Part shown: piece by piece, positions 33,092-42,617 of the stretch
How positions within the stretch are numbered: the first letter of the stretch is position 1
How the letters are laid out: each line of letters opens with the position of its first letter
NCBI GenBank assembly: GCA_006383075.2
Contig: SMNH02000004.1
Coordinates: 365,545 to 429,544 of the forward strand
Origin: Kordia sp. TARA_039_SRF
Lineage (GTDB): Bacteria; Bacteroidota; Bacteroidia; Flavobacteriales; Flavobacteriaceae
DNA length: 64,000 bases
Direction of reading: 5' to 3'
Translations under genes and position numbers: made by a program
Notes under the pieces: model-generated
Databases searched by the model: none
Told to the model about the DNA's origin: nothing
What the model saw: the letters and a program-made list of their open reading frames with translations, nothing else

Positions 33092-33841
33092 ATGAAAAAA
33101 ATTGTTCTGTTACTCACCATTTTTTTAGCCATTTCGTGTGCCGAAGAAAAACAAAGTGTGTCAAAGATTGAAGGTAAACGTATCAATATCAACGATTCGT
33201 TAGCGGTTGACCAAAAAATTGAAGATTTTATCAAACCATTTCGTGAGCGTATTGAAGAAGATATGAATAAAGTATTGAGTTTCGCTCCAAAAGACATGCA
33301 TAAAAACGATGGCGAACTCGAAACAACCATTGGAAATTTAATGGCGGATTTGGTAAAATCGCAAAGTGAGCTTGTGTATAAACAACGAACAGGAAAGTCG
33401 ATTGATATTTGCTTGTTGAATCATGGAGGAATTCGCGCGCCAATTCCGAAAGGACCTATCAAAACGCAAACTGCTTTTAATGTGATGCCTTTTGAAAATT
33501 CGATTGTAGTGGCCGAATTGACTTCGGAAAATATTCATAATATGATACGTTATTTGGCAGAAGCAAAACGTGCGCATCCTATTTCAGGATTAACTATTAA
33601 GTTAGATGCAAACGAAAAAGTAACAGAAGCACTGATTAACGGAAAACCGATTGAAGATGGCAAAACTTATACGGTTGCCACTTCTGACTATCTACAAAAT
33701 GGTGGTGATCGAATGAATTTCTTGAAAAATCCAGAAACATTAGAGGTGTTGGATTATAAGATTCGAAATGCCATGATTGATTATTTTAAAAGTGTCGACA
33801 CCATTCCTGCACGCTTGGATGGCAGATTTATTCAACAATAA
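33092..33841 (+). CDS. Lipoprotein with 5'-nucleotidase C-terminal domain
   Basis: 249 aa. SPII signal MKKIVLLLTIFLAISC (Cys16). The remainder is the substrate-binding domain of 5'-nucleotidases (GNLMADLVKSQS, LLNHGGIRAPIPKGPI, NVMPFENSIVVAELT, ATSDYLQNGGDRM), without a metal site. The usual second half of UshA-type enzymes is encoded here as a separate, membrane-anchored protein. The next gene, 10 nt downstream, encodes the matching metallophosphatase half, so the two should work as a complex. Upstream in-frame codons before ATG 33092 are not used because they precede the lipoprotein signal. Confidence 0.9.
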   Translation: MKKIVLLLTIFLAISCAEEKQSVSKIEGKRININDSLAVDQKIEDFIKPFRERIEEDMNKVLSFAPKDMHKNDGELETTIGNLMADLVKSQSELVYKQRTGKSIDICLLNHGGIRAPIPKGPIKTQTAFNVMPFENSIVVAELTSENIHNMIRYLAEAKRAHPISGLTIKLDANEKVTEALINGKPIEDGKTYTVATSDYLQNGGDRMNFLKNPETLEVLDYKIRNAMIDYFKSVDTIPARLDGRFIQQ

Positions 33842-33851
33842 TTTTAGAAAA

Positions 33852-34769
33852 ATGAAAAGAAGAGATTTTATACAAAATTCGTTGGCATCTAGTGCTTTTG
33901 TGGCTATGGGCGGATTGTCATTGCAAAGTTTTACAGCGAGTTCAGCAAAAAAACATATTACCATTTTACATACCAACGACGTACACAGTCATATTGATCC
34001 TTTTGGCGCCGATCATCCTAGAAATCCAAATCAAGGTGGCGCAGCGCGTAGAGCGAGTTTGATTGCGAATATCCGAAAGGAAAACCCGAATACTTTATTG
34101 TTGGACGCAGGCGATATTTTTCAAGGAACGCCGTATTTTAATTATTATGGTGGCGAATTAGAGTTTAAGCTAATGAGCATGATGCAATACGATTTGGCAA
34201 CGATAGGAAATCACGATTTTGACAATAGTATTGACGGATTGTACGCGCAGTTGCCAAATGCAAATTTTGAATTTGTTTCTGCGAATTACGATTTTAAAAA
34301 TACCGTGTTAGACACACACGTTAAACCATATAAGATTTTTGTAAAAGATGGTGTTAAGATTGGAATTTTCGGTTTGGGCGTAAAGCTAGAAGGCTTGGTA
34401 GACAAACGCATGTACAAGGAAACGGTATATAATGACCCGATTGAAACTGCGCAAGAGATGAGTCGTATTTTGAAAGAAGAAGAAAAGTGCGATTTGGTGA
34501 TTTGCTTATCACATATTGGTTATCATTATAAGCGAAACCCTGAGCGTCCTTCAGACTTGAAATTGGCACGAGCTACCAAAGACATCGACTTGATCATTGG
34601 TGGACATACACATACATTTTTACCAAAACCTACGATTGAAAAGAACAGCGTTGGAGAATCTGTATTGGTCAATCAAGTTGGTGCGTATGGAATTTACGTG
34701 GGAAGAGTTGATTTTTACTTTGACGATGCTAAAAATGTCATCGCTAATGGAAAGTCGATTATAGTTTAA
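33852..34769 (+). CDS. 5'-nucleotidase-type metallophosphatase
   Basis: 305 aa. A Tat-like N-terminus (KRRDFIQNSLASS) is followed by the calcineurin-like di-metal site: HTNDVHSH, DAGDIFQGT, IGNHDFDN, CLSHIG and GGHTHTF. It lacks the C-terminal nucleotide-binding domain found in UshA, which is supplied by the preceding gene. It probably hydrolyses nucleotides or sugar nucleotides in the periplasm. The start at ATG 33852 keeps the twin-arginine motif at the N-terminus; a longer ORF overlapping the upstream gene is rejected. Confidence 0.92.
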   Translation: MKRRDFIQNSLASSAFVAMGGLSLQSFTASSAKKHITILHTNDVHSHIDPFGADHPRNPNQGGAARRASLIANIRKENPNTLLLDAGDIFQGTPYFNYYGGELEFKLMSMMQYDLATIGNHDFDNSIDGLYAQLPNANFEFVSANYDFKNTVLDTHVKPYKIFVKDGVKIGIFGLGVKLEGLVDKRMYKETVYNDPIETAQEMSRILKEEEKCDLVICLSHIGYHYKRNPERPSDLKLARATKDIDLIIGGHTHTFLPKPTIEKNSVGESVLVNQVGAYGIYVGRVDFYFDDAKNVIANGKSIIV

Positions 34770-34805
34770 TTTTTACACTAAACCTGTCGAAGTGTTTTTT
34801 TATTA

Positions 34806-34833
34806 TTCGTTGTTTGTTTTTTGTGGATTTGAC
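34806..34833. repeat. Short heptamer block with repeat half
   Basis: TTCGTTG, TTTGTTT, TTTGTGG, ATTTGAC, just after CCTGTCGAAGTG (34784-34795), a word shared with other intergenic repeats here. Confidence 0.45.
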
Positions 34834-34874
34834 ACTAATAACTCTTAAAACTACACTTCACAATTCAGTGACTA

Positions 34875-35546
34875 TTATTCATCTACTTCGTCTTTTTCAG
34901 TAGCGTCTTTTAGGATTATGTATTTCCACATATGGTAATGCGAAAATATAAATACCATATTTGCAATTAGCGCATAGATTGGTTTTCGATCTACGAATAA
35001 ATATATCCCAAATAAAACGCCCATTACTCCTGTGGAAAGTCCCGCTAACAATAGATTTTGCGTCACCCTTGATTTGTGGCTTAAATACACCATCGTAGAC
35101 ATAAATGCGAAGTATCCAATAGCAAACGTGTGGAAAATTACTTCACCAAAAATAGCATCTCGTATTTCATCAATGAAAAAATAAAAAGGAAGTATGTATA
35201 CAATTAAAAATGGTATGGTACTTATCAATAACAGTCGCGTAGAAATATAATGCGATTGTTTTAATACAATAATTCCATAAATAGAAAGGGCAACGCCACT
35301 GCTTATCATGCCATTTGCTAGACTTTTTTCAACAAAGAACAGATAATCTGCAAACATAAACGCGCCTAAAGCCAATAAGTAGCTATGGTTTTTTACTTCG
35401 TGTAAAAAATAGCAAAGAGTAATTGCGGGAATAGTAAGGACTATGCCATATTTTCTTGATATATAATCAGGAAAAAAAAACCATAAAAAATCTATACTAG
35501 CAATACAGATAAGAAGAATAACTAAAAACTTGGCAATCTTTTTCAT
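34875..35546 (-). CDS. Multi-pass membrane protein, tandem paralogue 1
   Basis: 223 aa, seven to eight hydrophobic segments, no signal peptide. It resembles the next gene (220 aa) in length, spacing of helices and the last helix plus tail (FSHYHMWKYIILKD here, LFMHYAMYRHVIFQE there). It is not a family I can name with certainty; the overall pattern is somewhat like YhhN/TMEM86 lysoplasmalogenases, but I see no diagnostic motif. It lies at the 3' end of the ligA-containing series, 66 nt after the next paralogue. Confidence 0.65.
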   Translation of the reverse strand: MKKIAKFLVILLICIASIDFLWFFFPDYISRKYGIVLTIPAITLCYFLHEVKNHSYLLALGAFMFADYLFFVEKSLANGMISSGVALSIYGIIVLKQSHYISTRLLLISTIPFLIVYILPFYFFIDEIRDAIFGEVIFHTFAIGYFAFMSTMVYLSHKSRVTQNLLLAGLSTGVMGVLFGIYLFVDRKPIYALIANMVFIFSHYHMWKYIILKDATEKDEVDE

Positions 35547-35612
35547 TACTGCGCAAAGTAACTTATTTCTACATAGAAATCCTATACTTATGTAAAAGTT
35601 CGCTGATGAATT

Positions 35613-36275
35613 TTAAGATGCATTTCCTTCTCTTTCTTGAAAAATCACATGACGATACATCGCGTAATGCATAAAAAGAAAAGCAAAAATAACACAAACG
35701 CGTATCGTTATCAATTGATTTTTAAAAAGATAGTACCCATTAATAATGGTTGAAATAGCAAATACAATTCCTGAGATAAGTAACCATAAATTTGCTTTAG
35801 TACGCTTGTGCACATAAATTAATACAGAGATAAAAAATAGCAAGCCCACTGAAAAAACATATGCTAAAATATAGTTGAAAATGTCCATTTTTATGACATC
35901 ATAGTACGAAAACAAAGGAACTAAGTACACAAAGAGAAATGGAATCGCTGCTTTAAAAATAGTTTTTATTGATATTTCCACAGTACTTTTTAAAGTCATC
36001 ATCACATACAGCAAAGTTCCTATTGTATAAAATACAAGCGCCATTTTATAATACGAAACTGTTTTGAAAAAGATGATTCCCACAAAAGTCGCCATTAAAG
36101 CAAATGTGTAATTCCAATTAATTTTTTTCATGGAGAAAAAATACAAAAGCATCAAAACTGGGAGCGGTAAATAGGTAATATATTGTCGCGCTATGATATT
36201 TGGATACACAATTGCCAAACCATCTAAAATCATTAGAGAGAAGTAAAGAGCACTAAGAATTTTTTGTAGGTTCAT
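35613..36275 (-). CDS. Multi-pass membrane protein, tandem paralogue 2
   Basis: 220 aa, seven to eight hydrophobic helices, basic C-terminal tail (YRHVIFQEREGN). Closest in the window to paralogue 1. It is 48 nt after paralogue 3. No enzymatic motif; function unknown. Confidence 0.65.
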   Translation of the reverse strand: MNLQKILSALYFSLMILDGLAIVYPNIIARQYITYLPLPVLMLLYFFSMKKINWNYTFALMATFVGIIFFKTVSYYKMALVFYTIGTLLYVMMTLKSTVEISIKTIFKAAIPFLFVYLVPLFSYYDVIKMDIFNYILAYVFSVGLLFFISVLIYVHKRTKANLWLLISGIVFAISTIINGYYLFKNQLITIRVCVIFAFLFMHYAMYRHVIFQEREGNAS

Positions 36276-36323
36276 TAATCAATAGTTCTAGGGTTATGCA
36301 CTATAAGTTTGTTTTTAATATAT

Positions 36324-37015
36324 TTAATCAACAATATTGCTCACAACATTCTCATCATCTTCCAACATAAATTTTAATGAAAAATAGAGCATCATGCAAT
36401 AGCAAAAAAGTGCTGTAACAGTTAAAATTTTTTCAGATACATACAATTCATTTAGCATGATGATAATGTTCATCAAACCAAGATTACATGCCATAATTAG
36501 CATCCAAAGATTGATTTGGTGCTTGTTTCGCATATAATAATACAGTGCTAAAATAATGTAGGCTAGTATTAATACAATCAATACTGAAAAGTATATAATA
36601 GTGTTTTTAATTTCATCGTAAATCAAACGCATTACACTGTCGTATATATAAATAACAGGCAATACAATAAGTACCAAACGGTAGTATACTATTTTCTGTT
36701 TTTCTTGTTTTCGATTTTTTACATACATCAATCGCATCAAAAAAATATAAAAAAACGAGAAGAGAATAGATACCTCTGAAACATATTCGCGCAATCCTAA
36801 TAGTAAAAAAATACCGCCAAAAATGATTATGACTAAAGATAGAATATATAAAAAACTTAGCAGTTCCTTTTTTTCTTCTAGCAAATAAATTCCTAATATA
36901 ATCAACACGGGAAGCGGATACAGATAAACCAAGTCTGACTTTTCCACAAAAAATGCGGTTACTAACAAACACAAAGCAACCACAAAAAATACAGGATATA
37001 AAATTGCGTTGTATC

Positions 37016-37019
<4 letters not shown>
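36324..37019 (-). CDS. Multi-pass membrane protein, tandem paralogue 3
   Basis: 231 aa, seven to eight hydrophobic helices. It shares with paralogue 4 the blocks VLIILGIYLLEEKKE / VLTILIIYFTEKKEP, LRLMYVKN / LRLMYVRN, INLWMLIMACNLGLMNII / TNLWMLIAAMNLGFMNIL and the acidic tail FMLEDDENV / FMLNEDKEDV, so the pair is a clear duplication. Its ATG overlaps the end of paralogue 4 by 4 nt. Confidence 0.7.
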
Positions 37020-39726
<2,707 letters not shown>

Positions 39727-39743
39727 TTATAGAGGTCTCATAA

Positions 39744-39773
39744 CAAATATAGCAAACTATACAATGGTTTCAA
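39744..39773 (-). promoter_or_regulatory. Promoter of ligA
   Basis: TATATTTG (39751-39744) with -33 TTG (39773-39771) 19 nt upstream on the minus strand. Confidence 0.7.
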
Positions 39774-39787
39774 TATGATTTTTGAAA

Positions 39788-41110
39788 TTATCCCGTAATG
39801 GTAGCTTTTCGTTTGGTATAACCATAATACATGATGTACGCATAGCATCCGATTGGTAGCAAAAACGCAATCTTGAACCCTGAAACATCAATTAAATTTC
39901 CGAAAATAAATGGAATCACAGCACCACCCACAATTGCCATACACAACAATCCAGAAGCCTGTGCTTTAAGTTCTCCTAAACCTTCCAAACTCAACGTGAA
40001 AATGGTTGGGAACATTATAGAATTGAACAATCCGACAGCTATCATTGACCACATAGAAATTAACCCTACGGTTGAGATTGATATTGCAACCATTGTTATT
40101 GCCAAAATAGCAAAGATGCTTAGTACTTTTGCAGGTGAAATGATTTTTGTCAAATATGCACCTACAAAGCGACCAATCATCGCACCGCCCCAATAAAATG
40201 TGATAAATATACCGAGTAGTGATTTTGGATCGGAATCGGAAAAAGTCTTATTAAAAATACTTGCAATTGTGTTAGCAATACTCATCATTGTATCATTCGC
40301 AGCAACAATAGCTCCTAAATTCATACTTTCAAAATAATTTACTAAAAAACTACTTCCAATCGCTACTTCTGCTCCTACATAAACAAAAATACCCAAGGCT
40401 CCGAGTAACATTTTTTTATTTTTCAATAAGGAAAAATAACCGCCTTTTGGACTATTTTGTACAACTGTTGGCAATTTAACAAAAGTAAATATCAGTGCGA
40501 GTAGTCCGATAAATGCTGCAATAAAGAAAAATGGAATTTGAACAGTTTCAGCTTCAGCCGCATAATAGTTTACTTTTTCTACCTCAGATAATGCTTCAAT
40601 TTCTTTTGAACTTTTAACTGAATCACTCAATAAAAATAAAGCCCCGACAATTGGTGCAATTGTGGTTCCTAAAGAGTTGAACGCTTGCGATAAATTTAAA
40701 CGACTTGATGCTCCATCTTCTGAACCTAATAGAGCAACATACGGATTTGCCGCTACTTGCAATACAGTAATTCCACTTGCTAGTGTAAAATATCCAACCA
40801 TAAATACAACAAAACTTCGATATTCTGATGCTGGATAGAAGAACAAACAACCAATAGCCATAATTACCAAACCTATTACAATTCCTTTTTTGTAACCAAC
40901 ACGTGTTAGTAACCAACCTGCTGGCAACGATACCACAAAAAAGGCAATAAAGAATGCTGATTGCACTAAAATAGTTCGTCCATAAGACATTTCAAATACA
41001 TCTTTGATTCGAGGTACTAGGCTATCTACTAGAATCGTAATAAATCCCCAAAGGAAAAATAACGTAGTTAAGAATATAAAGGCGCTTTTGTATGATTTGT
41101 TGGTGGTCAT
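39788..41110 (-). CDS. FucP-type sugar:proton symporter (MFS)
   Basis: 440 aa, 12 predicted helices. FucP/GluP subfamily of MFS sugar permeases: FFLWGFITILVDSLVPR in helix 1, QSAFFIAFFVVSLPAGWL in helix 2, LQVAANPYVALLG in helix 4, and FYWGGAMIGRFVGA in helix 8 are typical. Because amidase, GH92, GH20 and GH2 genes lie next to it, N-acetylglucosamine (NagP-like) or mannose is the likely substrate. Its 5' flank is a long heptamer array beginning 8 nt before the ATG, so regulation or translation may be affected by repeat length. Confidence 0.88.
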   Translation of the reverse strand: MTTNKSYKSAFIFLTTLFFLWGFITILVDSLVPRIKDVFEMSYGRTILVQSAFFIAFFVVSLPAGWLLTRVGYKKGIVIGLVIMAIGCLFFYPASEYRSFVVFMVGYFTLASGITVLQVAANPYVALLGSEDGASSRLNLSQAFNSLGTTIAPIVGALFLLSDSVKSSKEIEALSEVEKVNYYAAEAETVQIPFFFIAAFIGLLALIFTFVKLPTVVQNSPKGGYFSLLKNKKMLLGALGIFVYVGAEVAIGSSFLVNYFESMNLGAIVAANDTMMSIANTIASIFNKTFSDSDPKSLLGIFITFYWGGAMIGRFVGAYLTKIISPAKVLSIFAILAITMVAISISTVGLISMWSMIAVGLFNSIMFPTIFTLSLEGLGELKAQASGLLCMAIVGGAVIPFIFGNLIDVSGFKIAFLLPIGCYAYIMYYGYTKRKATITG

Positions 41111-41117
41111 TTTTTTT

Positions 41118-41192
41118 GGGTTTTGGGTGTTGAGTGTTAGGTGTTAGGTGTTAGGTGTTAGGTGTTAGGTGTTAGGTGTTAGGTGTTAGGTG
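41118..41192. repeat. Heptamer array upstream of the sugar permease (about 10 units)
   Basis: GGGTTTT, GGGTGTT, GAGTGTT, then AGGTGTT repeated; the core 41134-41192 is a perfect (GTGTTAG)8 plus 3 nt. On the sense strand of the permease it reads AACACCT repeats ending AACACCC, AAAACCC just before the start codon. Confidence 0.95.
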
Positions 41193-41245
41193 AAAATACT
41201 TTTACATTTTATATTTAGCGGTTTTTTATTTTACATTTTTAACTT

Positions 41246-41276
41246 CGTTATTCGTTATTCGTTATTCGTTATTCGT
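41246..41276. repeat. Perfect heptamer array CGTTATT (4.4 units)
   Basis: Four exact copies plus CGT. The same word appears at 47931-47938 after the GH20 gene. A further short heptamer block, TTGGTTG twice then TTAGTGA, lies at 41311-41331. Confidence 0.9.
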
Positions 41277-41352
41277 CTATTTGTCGCTCTTAACTCATCA
41301 CTTTTTAACTTGGTTGTTGGTTGTTAGTGAAAAAATAAATAAGAGAAAAGTT

Positions 41353-41369
41353 CTAATTCCTATTCTCTA
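41353..41369 (-). repeat. Stop-codon-phased heptamers after the amidase gene
   Basis: On the sense strand the stop TAG is followed by two more TAG at exact 7-nt spacing (TAGAGAA, TAGGAAT, TAG), which places a stop in each of the three frames. Confidence 0.6.
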
Positions 41370-42380
41370 ATTCCCTTTCGCATAAAAATCCGATTTATGA
41401 TTTACGTTTTCACCATCTTGATTGGTGGTGTAATTGAACCATTCGTGAATGCAATACGCACCTGTTTCTCCTTTTTTGTTGACAGCGATATACCCAACTT
41501 GAAAATCCTTGTAATTTGGACTTTTCTTTACCACACGTTTTACCGCTTCTTCACAAGCTTCTTGCGGCGATTTTCCTTGTCGCATCAACTCTACTATCAA
41601 AAAACTTCCTACGGTTTTCAGAACTTCTTCGCCCATTCCTGTTGCTGTAGCACCACCGACTTCATTGTCTACAAACAATCCTGAACCGATGATGGCAGAA
41701 TCGCCTACTCTTCCTTGCATTTTATAGGACAATCCACTTGTGGTACACGCGCCTGAAATATCACCATTTTTGTCAATTGCTAACATACCAATCGTATCGT
41801 GATTTTCTATGTTGATTATCGGTTTGTATTCTGACTTTACTTTCCATGCTTCCCACGCTTTTTTGGACGACTCTGTCAGTAAGTTTTCAGGTGTAAAACC
41901 ACTTTCTATCGCAAATTGCTTCGCGCCGTTTCCTGCTAAGAGTACATGCGGCGTATCTTCCATCACTTTTCGAGCTACCGAAATTGGGTGTTTGATGTTT
42001 TCAATACACACTACCGCGCCATAATCACCGTGTTTGTTCATGATGCACGCATCAAGCGTTACATTTCCATCTCTGTCGGGCAAACCGCCTTTTCCAACCG
42101 ATTGATTTTTTTCATCAGCTTCTTCCACCATCACACCTTGTTCTACGGCATCTAAAGCAGATTTTCCTGCTTGCAATACTTCCCAAGCTTTTGCCGTTGC
42201 ATTTGGCACATTCCACGTTGCAATTACCATTGGCGTGCTCGGTTTTACGTCCGAGGTAACCTTTGTTGCCGCTGCTTTTTCTTTGGATTTGTCACCATCC
42301 GCACAAGCGTTAAAAGCTGAACCTACCGTAAGACCTAAACTTGTTAAAGCAGCATTTTGAATAAACTTTCTTCGTTTCAT
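41367..42380 (-). CDS. N4-(beta-N-acetylglucosaminyl)-L-asparaginase (glycosylasparaginase)
   Basis: 337 aa. Ntn-hydrolase that cleaves the GlcNAc-Asn bond left after glycoprotein digestion. The precursor self-cleaves before the nucleophile Thr196 in NHDTIGMLA; the substrate-binding block GRVGDSAIIGSGLFVDNEVG and the GMGEEVL region are present. The N-terminus combines a twin-arginine motif (KRRKFIQNA) with a lipobox-like Cys26 (SAFNAC), so it is exported folded and perhaps lipid-anchored. It belongs to the N-glycan locus with the neighbouring permease and GH92. Confidence 0.93.
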   Translation of the reverse strand: MKRRKFIQNAALTSLGLTVGSAFNACADGDKSKEKAAATKVTSDVKPSTPMVIATWNVPNATAKAWEVLQAGKSALDAVEQGVMVEEADEKNQSVGKGGLPDRDGNVTLDACIMNKHGDYGAVVCIENIKHPISVARKVMEDTPHVLLAGNGAKQFAIESGFTPENLLTESSKKAWEAWKVKSEYKPIINIENHDTIGMLAIDKNGDISGACTTSGLSYKMQGRVGDSAIIGSGLFVDNEVGGATATGMGEEVLKTVGSFLIVELMRQGKSPQEACEEAVKRVVKKSPNYKDFQVGYIAVNKKGETGAYCIHEWFNYTTNQDGENVNHKSDFYAKGN

Positions 42381-42482
42381 GTTGTTATTTTTAACGACTG
42401 CTTTTCAAACATTTCAAATTAACTGAATAATCTGAAAAACCGTCAATCGTATTTTTACTTCTTTTGATACTATTTCACTTTT

Positions 42483-42508
42483 GTCACTTCGAGCGCAGTC
42501 GAGAAGTA
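42483..42508. repeat. Short palindromic repeat
   Basis: GTCACTTCGAGCGCAGTCGA followed by GAAGTA: the outer arms of the hairpin repeat with a GCGCAGTC centre instead of the variable stem. It is alone in the gap between amidase and GH92 genes. Confidence 0.6.
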
Positions 42509-42617
42509 TTGTCTACTCTGTCTTCAAAAAGAATCTCGTAAGCTACGCTCGGTATCTACGATAATGCTCGATTTGACACTTTTTTTACAAAACAATGATT
42601 GTTTTATCAAAGTCATA

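Noticed and set aside
41118..41276. CRISPR array or telomere-like repeat
   Set aside because: Units are only 7 nt without spacers, and although words like TTAGGTG resemble telomeric repeats, they vary, lie inside the chromosome and have related non-telomeric arrays nearby.
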